Assembly: GCA_964057225.1 (NCBI GenBank)
Contig: OZ059898.1
Location: 19,011,267-19,075,266, forward strand
Direction of reading: 5' to 3'
Source: Auanema rhodensis
Taxonomy: Eukaryota; Nematoda; Chromadorea; Rhabditida; Rhabditidae
Length of the DNA stretch: 64,000 nt
The position numbers and the translations under genes were made by a program. The stretch's first letter is position 1. Every line of letters starts with the position of its first letter. Below the pieces are notes generated by a model. The model worked only from the letters and a program-made list of their open reading frames with translations, had not been told where the DNA came from and did no database searches. Positions 53,005 to 64,000 of the stretch are shown here, one piece after another.

Positions 53005-56000
53005 GATTTGCGCTAGCTGAAAAATGCACCGAGATATCAACTGATATAAGTTTACACTTATATCCTCGATTTTCACCCTGAAGAATTAATTTTTTCGTTG
53101 AATAACATTGTCCATCGTCTTTGCCTTGAAAAAAGGAATCTAAAAACATCTTCTTTTTGCTAAATTATTTTGAAATTTTTTGAAAAAATTTTTGTCAAAA
53201 TGTTTTTGGAAGCAATGTTGAGTGTACATGGAAACTCAACATACACTAATGCATCATTTTTCAAACGATCGTAACTAATTTTTGTATAAAGCGTTTCTCA
53301 ATGTAGTATAGTGCATTCGATGCGGATTTTTAAGCTGCGTCGATCTGTGTTATCAGATTTGCGCTAGCTTAAAAATGCACCGAGATATCAACTGATATAA
53401 GTTCACACTTATTTCCTCGATTTTCACCCTGAAGAATTAATTTTTTCGTTGAATAACATTGTCCATCGTCTTTGCCTTGAAAAAAGGAATCTAAAAACAT
53501 CTACTTTTTGCTAAATTATTTTGAAATTTTTTGAAAAAATTTTTGTCAAAATGTTTTTGGAAGCAATGTTGAGTGTACATGGAAACTCAACATACACTAA
53601 TGCATCATTTTTCAAACGATCATAACTAATTTTTGTATAAAGCGTTTCTCAAAGTAGTATAGTGCATTCGATGCGGATTTTTAAGCTGCGTCGATCTGTG
53701 TTATCAGATTTGCGCTAGCTGAAAAATGCACCGAGATATCAACTGATATAAGTTTACACTTATATCCTCGATTTTCACCCTGAAGAATTAATTTTTTCGT
53801 TGAATAACATTGTCCATCGTCTTTGCCTTGAAAAAAGGAATCTAAAAACATCTTCTTTTTGCTAAATTATTTTGAAATTTTTTGAAAAAATTTTTGTCAA
53901 AATGTTTTTGGAAGCAATGTTGAGTGTACATGGAAACTCAACATACACTAATGCATCATTTTTCAAACGATCATAACTAATTTTTGTATAAAGCCTTTCT
54001 CAATGTAGTCTAGTGCATTCGATGCGGATTTTTAAGCTGCGTCGATCTGTGTTATCAGATTTGCGCTAGCTTAAAAATGCACCGAGATATCAACTGATAT
54101 AAGTTCACACTTATTTCCTCGATTTTCACCCTGAAGAATTAATTTTTTTGTTGAATAACATTGTCCATCGTCTTTGCCTTGAAAAAAGGAATCTAAAAAC
54201 ATCTACTTTTTGCTAAATTATTTTGAAATTTTTTGAAAAAATTTTTGTCAAAATGTTTTTGGAAGCAATGTTGAGTGTACATGGAAACTCAACATACACT
54301 AATGCATCATTTTTCAAACGATCATAACTAATTTTTGTATTAAGCGTTTCTCAAAGTAGTATAGTGCATTCGATGCGGATTTTTAAGCTGCGTCGATCTG
54401 TGTTATCAGATTTGCGCTAGCTGAAAAATGCACCGAGATATCAACTGATATAAGTTTACACTTATATCCTCGATTTTCACCCTGAAGAATTAATTTTTTC
54501 GTTGAATAACATTGTCCATCGTCTTTGCCTTGAAAAAAGGAATCTAAAAACATCTACTTTTTGCTAAATTATTTTGAAATTTTTTGAAAAAATTTTTGTC
54601 AAAATGTTTTTGGAAGCAATGTTGAGTGTACATGGAAACTCAACATACACTAATGCATCATTTTTCAAACGATCATAACTAATTTTTGTATTAAGCGTTT
54701 CTCAAAGTAGTATAGTGCATTCGATGCGGATTTTTAAGCTGCGTCGATCTGTGTTATCAGATTTGCGCTAGCTTAAAAATGCACCGAGATATCAACTGAT
54801 ATAAGTTCACACTTATTTCCTCGATTTTCACCCTGAAGAATTAATTTTTTTGTTGAATAACATTGTCCATCGTCTTTGCCTTGAAAAAAGGAATCTAAAA
54901 ACATCTACTTTTTGCTAAATTATTTTGAAATTTTTTGAAAAAATTTTTGTCAAAATGTTTTTGGAAGCAATGTTGAGTGTACATGGAAACTCAACATACA
55001 CTAATGCATCATTTTTCAAACGATCATAACTAATTTTTGTATTAAGCGTTTCTCAAAGTAGTATAGTGCATTCGATGCGGATTTTTAAGCTGCGTCGATC
55101 TGTGTTATCAGATTTGCGCTAGCTGAAAAATGCACCGAGATATCAACTGATATAAGTTTACACTTATATCCTCGATTTTCACCCTGAAGAATTAATTTTT
55201 TCGTTGAATAACATTGTCCATCGTCTTTGCCTTGAAAAAAGGAATCTAAAAACATCTTCTTTTTGCTAAATTATTTTGAAATTTTTTGAAAAAATTTTTG
55301 TCAAAATGTTTTTGGAAGCAATGTTGAGTGTACATGGAAACTCAACATACACTAATGCATCATTTTTCAAACGATCGTAACTAATTTTTGTATAAAGCGT
55401 TTCTCAATGTAGTATAGTGCATTCGATGCGGATTTTTAAGCTGCGTCGATCTGTGTTATCAGATTTGCGCTAGCTTAAAAATGCACCGAGATATCAACTG
55501 ATATAAGTTCACACTTATTTCCTCGATTTTCACCCTGAAGAATTAATTTTTTCGTTGAATAACATTGTCCATCGTCTTTGCCTTGAAAAAAGGAATCTAA
55601 AAACATCTACTTTTTGCTAAATTATTTTGAAATTTTTTGAAAAAATTTTTGTCAAAATGTTTTTGGAAGCAATGTTGAGTGTACATGGAAACTCAACATA
55701 CACTAATGCATCATTTTTCAAACGATCATAACTAATTTTTGTATAAAGCGTTTCTCAAAGTAGTATAGTGCATTCGATGCGGATTTTTAAGCTGCGTCGA
55801 TCTGTGTTATCAGATTTGCGCTAGCTGAAAAATGCACCGAGATATCAACTGATATAAGTTTACACTTATATCCTCGATTTTCACCCTGAAGAATTAATTT
55901 TTTCGTTGAATAACATTGTCCATCGTCTTTGCCTTGAAAAAAGGAATCTAAAAACATCTTCTTTTTGCTAAATTATTTTGAAATTTTTTGAAAAAATTTT

Positions 56001-56865
56001 TGTCAAAATGTTTTTGGAAGCAATGTTGAGTGTACATGGAAACTCAACATACACTAATGCATCATTTTTCAAACGATCATAACTAATTTTTGTATAAAGC
56101 CTTTCTCAATGTAGTCTAGTGCATTCGATGCGGATTTTTAAGCTGCGTCGATCTGTGTTATCAGATTTGCGCTAGCTTAAAAATGCACCGAGATATCAAC
56201 TGATATAAGTTCACACTTATTTCCTCGATTTTCACCCTGAAGAATTAATTTTTTTGTTGAATAACATTGTCCATCGTCTTTGCCTTGAAAAAAGGAATCT
56301 AAAAACATCTACTTTTTGCTAAATTATTTTGAAATTTTTTGAAAAAATTTTTGTCAAAATGTTTTTGGAAGCAATGTTGAGTGTACATGGAAACTCAACA
56401 TACACTAATGCATCATTTTTCAAACGATCATAACTAATTTTTGTATTAAGCGTTTCTCAAAGTAGTATAGTGCATTCGATGCGGATTTTTAAGCTGCGTC
56501 GATCTGTGTTATCAGATTTGCGCTAGCTGAAAAATGCACCGAGATATCAACTGATATAAGTTTACACTTATATCCTCGATTTTCACCCTGAAGAATTAAT
56601 TTTTTCGTTGAATAACATTGTCCATCGTCTTTGCCTTGAAAAAAGGAATCTAAAAACATCTACTTTTTGCTAAATTATTTTGAAATTTTTTGAAAAAATT
56701 TTTGTCAAAATGTTTTTGGAAGCAATGTTGAGTGTACATGGAAACTCAACATACACTAATGCATCATTTTTCAAACGATCATAACTAATTTTTGTATTAA
56801 GCGTTTCTCAAAGTAGTATAGTGCATTCGATGCGGATTTTTAAGCTGCGTCGATCTGTGTTATCA
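53005..56865. repeat. 6-monomer duplication (2,106 bp), second copy five monomers
   Basis: 53005 and 55111 carry ACGATCGTAACT; 53707 and 55813 carry GTATAAAGCCTTTC with GTAGTCTAGTGC. The in-between units match too (53356/55462, 54058/56164, 54409/56515). The sixth unit, 54760, has no partner: at the expected place 56866 is again an ACGATCGTAACT monomer, so the second copy is one unit shorter. Confidence 0.88.
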
Positions 56866-58269
56866 GATTTGCGCTAGCTGAAAAATGCACCGAGATATCA
56901 ACTGATATAAGTTTACACTTATATCCTCGATTTTCACCCTGAAGAATTAATTTTTTCGTTGAATAACATTGTCCATCGTCTTTGCCTTGAAAAAAGGAAT
57001 CTAAAAACATCTTCTTTTTGCTAAATTATTTTGAAATTTTTTGAAAAAATTTTTGTCAAAATGTTTTTGGAAGCAATGTTGAGTGTACATGGAAACTCAA
57101 CATACACTAATGCATCATTTTTCAAACGATCGTAACTAATTTTTGTATAAAGCGTTTCTCAATGTAGTATAGTGCATTCGATGCGGATTTTTAAGCTGCG
57201 TCGATCTGTGTTATCAGATTTGCGCTAGCTTAAAAATGCACCGAGATATCAACTGATATAAGTTCACACTTATTTCCTCGATTTTCACCCTGAAGAATTA
57301 ATTTTTTCGTTGAATAACATTGTCCATCGTCTTTGCCTTGAAAAAAGGAATCTAAAAACATCTACTTTTTGCTAAATTATTTTGAAATTTTTTGAAAAAA
57401 TTTTTGTCAAAATGTTTTTGGAAGCAATGTTGAGTGTACATGGAAACTCAACATACACTAATGCATCATTTTTCAAACGATCATAACTAATTTTTGTATT
57501 AAGCGTTTCTCAAAGTAGTATAGTGCATTCGATGCGGATTTTTAAGCTGCGTCGATCTGTGTTATCAGATTTGCGCTAGCTGAAAAATGCACCGAGATAT
57601 CAACTGATATAAGTTTACACTTATATCCTCGATTTTCACCCTGAAGAATTAATTTTTTCGTTGAATAACATTGTCCATCGTCTTTGCCTTGAAAAAAGGA
57701 ATCTAAAAACATCTTCTTTTTGCTAAATTATTTTGAAATTTTTTGAAAAAATTTTTGTCAAAATGTTTTTGGAAGCAATGTTGAGTGTACATGGAAACTC
57801 AACATACACTAATGCATCATTTTTCAAACGATCGTAACTAATTTTTGTATAAAGCGTTTCTCAATGTAGTATAGTGCATTCGATGCGGATTTTTAAGCTG
57901 CGTCGATCTGTGTTATCAGATTTGCGCTAGCTTAAAAATGCACCGAGATATCAACTGATATAAGTTCACACTTATTTCCTCGATTTTCACCCTGAAGAAT
58001 TAATTTTTTCGTTGAATAACATTGTCCATCGTCTTTGCCTTGAAAAAAGGAATCTAAAAACATCTACTTTTTGCTAAATTATTTTGAAATTTTTTGAAAA
58101 AATTTTTGTCAAAATGTTTTTGGAAGCAATGTTGAGTGTACATGGAAACTCAACATACACTAATGCATCATTTTTCAAACGATCATAACTAATTTATGTA
58201 TAAAGCGTTTCTCAAAGTAGTATAGTGCATTCGATGCGGATTTTTAAGCTGCGTCGATCTGTGTTATCA

Positions 58270-58604
58270 GATTTGCGCTAGCTGAAAAATGCACCGAGAT
58301 ATCAACTGATATAAGTTTACACTTATATCCTCGATTTTCACCCTGAAGAATTAATTTTTTCGTTGAATAACATTGTCCATCGTCTTTGCCTTGAAAAAAG
58401 GAATCTAAAAACATCTTCTTTTTGCTAAATTATTTTGAAATTTTTTGAAAAAATTTTTGTCAAAATGTTTTTGGAAGCAATGTTGAGTGTACATGGAAAC
58501 TCAACATACACTAATGCAACTAATGCATGCGCACATAAAGCGTTTCTCAATGTAGTATAGTGCATTCGATGCGGATTTTTAAGCTGCGTCGATCTGTGTT
58601 ATCA
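58270..58604. repeat. 335-bp monomer with a patched deletion
   Basis: Normal until the ACTAATGCA at 58510-58518. Then 33 bases present in other copies (TCATTTTTCAAACGATC through TTTTTGTA) are missing, and 17 others stand in their place: a second ACTAATGCA at 58519-58527 and the octamer TGCGCACA at 58528-58535. The monomer resumes at TAAAGCG (58536). Net change is minus 16. The direct 9-bp repeat plus filler is typical of error-prone end joining or local template switching. I saw no other copy of it, so it is young or has not spread. Confidence 0.92.
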
Positions 58605-60008
58605 GATTTGCGCTAGCTTAAAAATGCACCGAGATATCAACTGATATAAGTTCACACTTATTTCCTCGATTTTCACCCTGAAGAATTAATTTTTTCGTTG
58701 AATAACATTGTCCATCGTCTTTGCCTTGAAAAAAGGAATCTAAAAACATCTACTTTTTGCTAAATTATTTTGAAATTTTTTGAAAAAATTTTTGTCAAAA
58801 TGTTTTTGGAAGCAATGTTGAGTGTACATGGAAACTCAACATACACTAATGCATCATTTTTCAAACGATCATAACTAATTTTTGTAAAAAGCGTTTCTCA
58901 AAGTAGTATAGTGCATTCGATGCGGATTTTTAAGCTGCGTCGATCTGTGTTATCAGATTTGCGCTAGCTGAAAAATGCACCGAGATATCAACTGATATAA
59001 GTTTACACTTATATCCTCGATTTTCACCCTGAAGAATTAATTTTTTCGTTGAATAACATTGTCCATCGTCTTTGCCTTGAAAAAAGGAATCTAAAAACAT
59101 CTTCTTTTTGCTAAATTATTTTGAAATTTTTTGAAAAAATTTTTGTCAAAATGTTTTTGGAAGCAATGTTGAGTGTACATGGAAACTCAACATACACTAA
59201 TGCATCATTTTTCAAACGATCATAACTAATTTTTGTATAAAGCCTTTCTCAATGTAGTCTAGTGCATTCGATGCGGATTTTTAAGCTGCGTCGATCTGTG
59301 TTATCAGATTTGCGCTAGCTTAAAAATGCACCGAGATATCAACTGATATAAGTTCACACTTATTTCCTCGATTTTCACCCTGAAGAATTAATTTTTTTGT
59401 TGAATAACATTGTCCATCGTCTTTGCCTTGAAAAAAGGAATCTAAAAACATCTACTTTTTGCTAAATTATTTTGAAATTTTTTGAAAAAATTTTTGTCAA
59501 AATGTTTTTGGAAGCAATGTTGAGTGTACATGGAAACTCAACATACACTAATGCATCATTTTTCAAACGATCATAACTAATTTTTGTATTAAGCGTTTCT
59601 CAAAGTAGTATAGTGCATTCGATGCGGATTTTTAAGCTGCGTCGATCTGTGTTATCAGATTTGCGCTAGCTGAAAAATGCACCGAGATATCAACTGATAT
59701 AAGTTTACACTTATATCCTCGATTTTCACCCTGAAGAATTAATTTTTTCGTTGAATAACATTGTCCATCGTCTTTGCCTTGAAAAAAGGAATCTAAAAAC
59801 ATCTTCTTTTTGCTAAATTATTTTGAAATTTTTTGAAAAAATTTTTGTCAAAATGTTTTTGGAAGCAATGTTGAGTGTACATGGAAACTCAACATACACT
59901 AATGCATCATTTTTCAAACGATCGTAACTAATTTTTGTATAAAGCGTTTCTCAATGTAGTATAGTGCATTCGATGCGGATTTTTAAGCTGCGTCGATCTG
60001 TGTTATCA

Positions 60009-62816
60009 GATTTGCGCTAGCTTAAAAATGCACCGAGATATCAACTGATATAAGTTCACACTTATATCCTCGATTTTCACCCTGAAGAATTAATTTTTTT
60101 GTTGAATAACATTGTCCATCGTCTTTGCCTTGAAAAAAGGAATCTAAAAACATCTTCTTTTTGCTAAATTATTTTGAAATTTTTTGAAAAAATTTTTGTC
60201 AAAATGTTTTTGGAAGCAATGTTGAGTGTACATGGAAACTCAACATACACTAATGCATCATTTTTCAAACGATCATAACTAATTTTTGTATAAAGCCTTT
60301 CTCAATGTAGTCTAGTGCATTCGATGCGGATTTTTAAGCTGCGTCGATCTGTGTTATCAGATTTGCGCTAGCTTAAAAATGCACCGAGATATCAACTGAT
60401 ATAAGTTCACACTTATATCCTCGATTTTCACCCTGAAGAACTAATTTTTTCGTTGAAAAACATTGTCCATCGTGTTTGCCTTGAAAGAAGGAATCTAAAA
60501 ACATCTACTTTTTGCTAAATTATTTAGAAATTTTTCGAAAAAATTTTTGTCAAAATGTTTTTGGAAGCAATGTTGAGTGTACATGGAAACTCAACATACA
60601 CTAATGCATCATTTTTCAAACGATCATAACTAATTTTTGTATTAAGCGTTTCTCAAAGTAGTATAGTGCATTCGATGCGGATTTTTAAGCTGCGTCGATC
60701 TGTGTTATCAGATTTGCGCTAGCTTAAAAATGCACCGAGATATCAACTGATATAAGTTCACACTTATTTCCTCGATTTTCACCCTGAAGAATTAATTTTT
60801 TCGTTGAATAACATTGTCCATCGTCTTTGCCTTGAAAAAAGGAATCTAAAAACATCTACTTTTTGCTAAATTATTTTGAAATTTTTTGAAAAAATTTTTG
60901 TCAAAATGTTTTTGGAAGCAATGTTGAGTGTACATGGAAACTCAACATACACTAATGCATCATTTTTCAAACGATCATAACTAATTTTTGTATAAAGCGT
61001 TTCTCAAAGTAGTTTAGTGCATTCGATGCGGATTTTTAAGCTGCGTCGATCTGTGTTATCAGATTTGCGCTAGCTGAAAAATGCACCGAGATATCAACTG
61101 ATATAAGTTTACACTTATATCCTCGATTTTCACCCTGAAGAATTAATTTTTTCGTTGAATAACATTGTCCATCGTCTTTGCCTTGAAAAAAGGAATCTAA
61201 AAACATCTTCTTTTTGCTAAATTATTTTGAAATTTTTTGAAAAAATTTTTGTCAAAATGTTTTTGGAAGCAATGTTGAGTGTACATGGAAACTCAACATA
61301 CACTAATGCATCATTTTTCAAACGATCATAACTAATTTTTGTATAAAGCCTTTCTCAATGTAGTCTAGTGCATTCGATGCGGATTTTTAAGCTGCGTCGA
61401 TCTGTGTTATCAGATTTGCGCTAGCTTAAAAATGCACCGAGATATCAACTGATATAAGTTCACACTTATATCCTCGATTTTCACCCTGAAGAATTAATTT
61501 TTTCGTTGAATAACATTGTCCATCGTCTTTGCCTTGAAAAAAGGAATCTAAAAACATCTTCTTTTTGCTAAATCATTTTGAAATTTTTCGAAAAAATTTT
61601 TGTCAAAATGTTTTTGGAAGCAATGTTGAGTGTACATGGAAACTCAACATACACTAATGCATCATTTTTCAAACGATCATAACTAATTTTTGTATTAAGC
61701 GTTTTTCAATGTAGTATAGTGCATTCGATGCGGATTTTTAAGCTGCGTCGATCTGTGTTATCAGATTTGCGCTAGCTTAAAAATGCACCGAGATATCAAC
61801 TGATATAAGTTCACACTTATATCCTCGATTTTCACCCTGAAGAATTAATTTTTTTGTTGAATAACATTGTCCATCGTCTTTGCCTTGAAAAAAGGAATCT
61901 AAAGACATCTACTTTTTGCTAAATTATTTCGAAATTTTTTGAAAAAATTTTTGTCAAAATGTTTTTGGAAGCAATGTTGAGTGTACATGGAAACTCAACA
62001 TACACTAATGCATCATTTTTCAAACGATCATAACTAATTTTTGTATTGAGCGTTTCTCAAAGTAGTATAGTGCATTCGATGCGGATTTTTAAGCTGCGTC
62101 GATCTGTGTTATCAGATTTGCGCTAGCTGAAAAATGCACCGAGATATCAACTGATATAAGTTTACACTTATATCCTCGATTTTCACCCTGAAGAATTAAT
62201 TCTTTCGTTGAATAACATTGTCCATCGTCTTTGCCTTGAAAAAAGGAATCTAAAAACATCTTCTTTTTGCTAAATTATTTTGAAATTTTTTGAAAAAATT
62301 TTTGTCAAAATGTTTTTGGAAGCAATGTTGAGTGTACATGGAAACTCAACATACACTAATGCATCATTTTTCAAACGATCATAACTATATTTTGTATAAA
62401 GCGTTTCTCAATGTAGTATAGTGCATTCGATGCGGATTTTTAAGCTGCGTCGATCTGTGTTATCAGATTTGCGCTAGCTTAAAAATGCACCGAGATATCA
62501 ACTGATATAAGTTCACACTTATTTCCTCGATTTTCACCCTGAAGAATTAATTTTTTCGTTGAATAACATTGTCCATCGTCTTTGCCTTGAAAAAAGGAAT
62601 CTGAAAACATCTACTTTTTGCTAAATTATTTTGAAATTTTTTGAAAAAATTTTTGTCAAAATGTTTTTGGAAGCAATGTTGAGTGTACATGGAAACTCAA
62701 CATACACTAATGCATCATTTTTCAAACGATCATAACTAATTTTTGTATAAAGCGTTTCTCAAAGTAGTATAGTGCATTCGATGCGGATTTTTAAGCTGCG
62801 TCGATCTGTGTTATCA
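60009..62816. repeat. Eight mixed monomers near the right end
   Basis: Includes 60009 and 61062 (GTATAAAGCCTTTC, GTAGTCTAG), 60360 (GAACTAA, TTATTTAGAAA, with private TGAAAGAAGG), 60711 (GTAGTTTAGTGC), 61413 (AAATCATT, GTTTTTCAATG), 61764 (CTAAAGACATC, GTATTGAGCG), 62115 (TAATTCTTTCG, AACTATATTTTG) and 62466 (GAATCTGAAAAC). These types come from several blocks further left, so this stretch looks like a patchwork, not a clean higher-order repeat. Confidence 0.7.
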
Positions 62817-63869
62817 GATTTGCGCTAGCTTAAAAAAGCACCGAGATATCAACTGATATAAGTTCACACTTATATCCTCGATTTTCACCCTGAAGAATTA
62901 ATTTTTTTGTTGAATAACATTGTCCATCGTCTTTGCCTTGAAAAAAGGAATCTAAAAACATCTACTTTTTGCTAAATTATTTTGAAATTTTTTGAAAAAA
63001 TTTTTGTCAAAATGTTTTTGGAAGCAATGTTGAGTGTACATGGAAACTCAACATACACTAATGCATCATTTTTCAAACGATCATAACTAATTTTTGTATA
63101 AAGCGTTTCTCAAAGTAGTATAGTGCATTCGATGCGGATTTTTAAGCTGCGTCGATCTGTGTTATCAGATTTGCGCTAGCTTAAAAAAGCACCGAGATAT
63201 CAACTGATATAAGTTCACACTTATATCCTCGATTTTCACCCTGAAGAATTAATTTTTTTGTTGAATAACATTGTCCATCGTCTTTGCCTTGAAAAAAGGA
63301 ATCTAAAAACATCTACTTTTTGCTAAATTATTTTGAAATTTTTTGAAAAAATTTTTGTCAAAATGTTTTTGGAAGCAATGTTGAGTGTACATGGAAACTC
63401 AACATACACTAATGCATCATTTTTCAAACGATCATAACTAATTTTTGTATAAAGCGTTTCTCAAAGTAGTATAGTGCATTCGATGCGGATTTTTAAGCTG
63501 CGTCGATCTGTGTTATCAGATTTGCGCTAGCTTAAAAAAGCACCGAGATATCAACTGATATAAGTTCACACTTATATCCTCGATTTTCACCCTGAAGAAT
63601 TAATTTTTTTGTTGAATAACATTGTCCATCGTCTTTGCCTTGAAAAAAGGAATCTAAAAACATCTACTTTTTGCTAAATTATTTTGAAATTTTTTGAAAA
63701 AATTTTTGTCAAAATGTTTTTGGAAGCAATGTTGAGTGTACATGGAAACTCAACATACACTAATGCATCATTTTTCAAACGATCATAACTAATTTTTGTA
63801 TAAAGCGTTTCTCAAAGTAGTTTAGTGCATTCGATGCGGATTTTTAAGCTGCGTCGATCTGTGTTATCA
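62817..63869. repeat. Three nearly identical consecutive monomers
   Basis: Monomers 62817, 63168 and 63519 all carry CTTAAAAAAGCACC, a T to A change not seen elsewhere in the window. Read side by side, the first two are identical over 351 bp. The third differs only at GTAGTTTAGTGC near its 3' end, a change shared with 60711, and then leads into a CTGAAAAATG monomer. This is single-monomer amplification, unlike the multi-monomer blocks elsewhere. Confidence 0.9.
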
Positions 63870-64000
63870 GATTTGCGCTAGCTGAAAAATGCACCGAGAT
63901 ATCAACTGATATAAGTTTACACTTATATCCTCGATTTTCACCCTGAAGAATTAATTTTTTCGTTGAATAACATTGTCCATCGTCTTTGCCTTGAAAAAAG
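63870..64000. repeat. Partial monomer at the window edge (131 bp)
   Basis: First 131 bases of monomer 183, of the CTGAAAAATG, AGTTTACAC, TTTTTTCGTTGAATAAC, CGTCTTTGCC type. It is cut by the end of the window, and nothing suggests that the array ends here. Confidence 0.95.

Larger units (their letters stand above)
53005..60008. repeat. Two-type (702-bp) alternation across 20 monomers
   Basis: Type G monomers (CTGAAAAATG, AGTTTACAC, CTTATATCC) start at 53005, 53707, 54409, 55111, 55813, 56515, 56866, 57568, 58270, 58956 and 59658. Type T monomers (CTTAAAAATG, AGTTCACAC, CTTATTTCC) start at 53356, 54058, 54760, 55462, 56164, 57217, 57919, 58605 and 59307. The alternation is strict except at 56515/56866, where two G types are adjacent. 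This is the longest dimeric organisation in the window. Confidence 0.88.
1..64000. repeat. Tandem satellite DNA array, 351-bp monomer, about 182.4 copies
   Basis: The window begins at a GATTTGCGCTAGC motif that recurs at 352, 703, 1055, 1406 and so on to 63870. I followed this landmark through the array: the spacing is 351 bp except for three 352-bp units and one 335-bp unit. That gives 182 complete monomers plus 131 bp of another. All copies face the same way and no foreign sequence interrupts them. A typical monomer has 109 G+C in 351 bases (31%). Both ends of the window lie inside the array, so its true length and flanks are unknown. Such arrays typically occupy centromeric or pericentromeric heterochromatin; that location is inferred, not shown. 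I do not recognise the family. Strand is arbitrary. Confidence 0.98.

Noticed and set aside
58510-58535. Target-site duplication of an excised mobile element (ACTAATGCA twice)
   Set aside because: The direct repeats are adjacent and are accompanied by loss of 33 monomer bases and an octamer filler. An excision footprint would not normally delete the flank, so repair-type mutation is simpler.
1-64000. CRISPR array
   Set aside because: The repeat is 351 bp with no short repeat plus unique spacer structure. Consecutive units are whole-length copies of each other.
1-64000. rDNA, 5S or histone gene tandem cluster
   Set aside because: No rRNA, tRNA or histone coding sequence is visible in the monomer on either strand, and the unit is too short and AT-rich.
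1-64000. Internal half-monomer duplication (two ~175-bp halves)
   Set aside because: TTGAAAAA motifs recur near positions 94, 122 and 176, but the spacings are unequal and the flanks do not align. Low complexity explains them.

Overview
The whole window is one uninterrupted tandem satellite DNA array. The repeat unit is 351 bp. Counted from the first base, there are 182 complete head-to-tail monomers followed by a 131-bp start of monomer 183. All lie in the same orientation, with no unique sequence, mobile element, RNA gene or credible protein gene between them. Nearly every monomer is exactly 351 bp. The exceptions seen are three 352-bp monomers (starting at 703, 19307 and 22818) and one 335-bp monomer with a patched deletion (starting at 58270). 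A hand count of a typical monomer gives about 31% G+C and 11 CpG dinucleotides.

This is what a eukaryotic (peri)centromeric or other constitutive-heterochromatin satellite looks like. The unit length, close to two nucleosome repeats, the AT-richness and the lack of CpG depletion would fit an insect or other invertebrate with little germline methylation, but the sequence does not identify the species. I do not recognise the monomer as a named satellite family.

The informative layer is the variation between monomers. The same few sites vary again and again, and their combinations divide the array into local domains built by tandem duplication of several monomers at a time. Left to right: 1-4213, a mixed domain with variants not seen later; 4214-12988, a large block present twice at an offset of 14 then 15 monomers, with embedded 702-bp dimers and a cassette recurring every 2,457 bp; 12989-15445, a 4-monomer duplication; 16850-23520, a 10-monomer duplication (3,511 bp) with a visible crossover monomer; 23170-27030, a 3-monomer pattern; 27031-28434, a dimer; 29488-32295, a 4-monomer duplication; 32647-34050, a dimer; 33349-38262, a 7-monomer duplication; 37912-39315, a dimer; 39316-43527, a 6-monomer duplication; 45985-53004, an 8-monomer duplication plus a partial third copy; 53005-60008, a two-type alternation with a 6-monomer duplication laid over it; 62817-63869, three almost identical successive monomers.

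No single higher-order period holds across the window. The picture is repeated unequal exchange or amplification in changing registers, with short-range homogenisation. Each monomer carries two 9-bp inverted repeats and an A/T-tract palindrome, which are the best candidates for functional parts. Three 63-codon minus-strand ORFs are chance openings in related monomers and are not annotated as genes.
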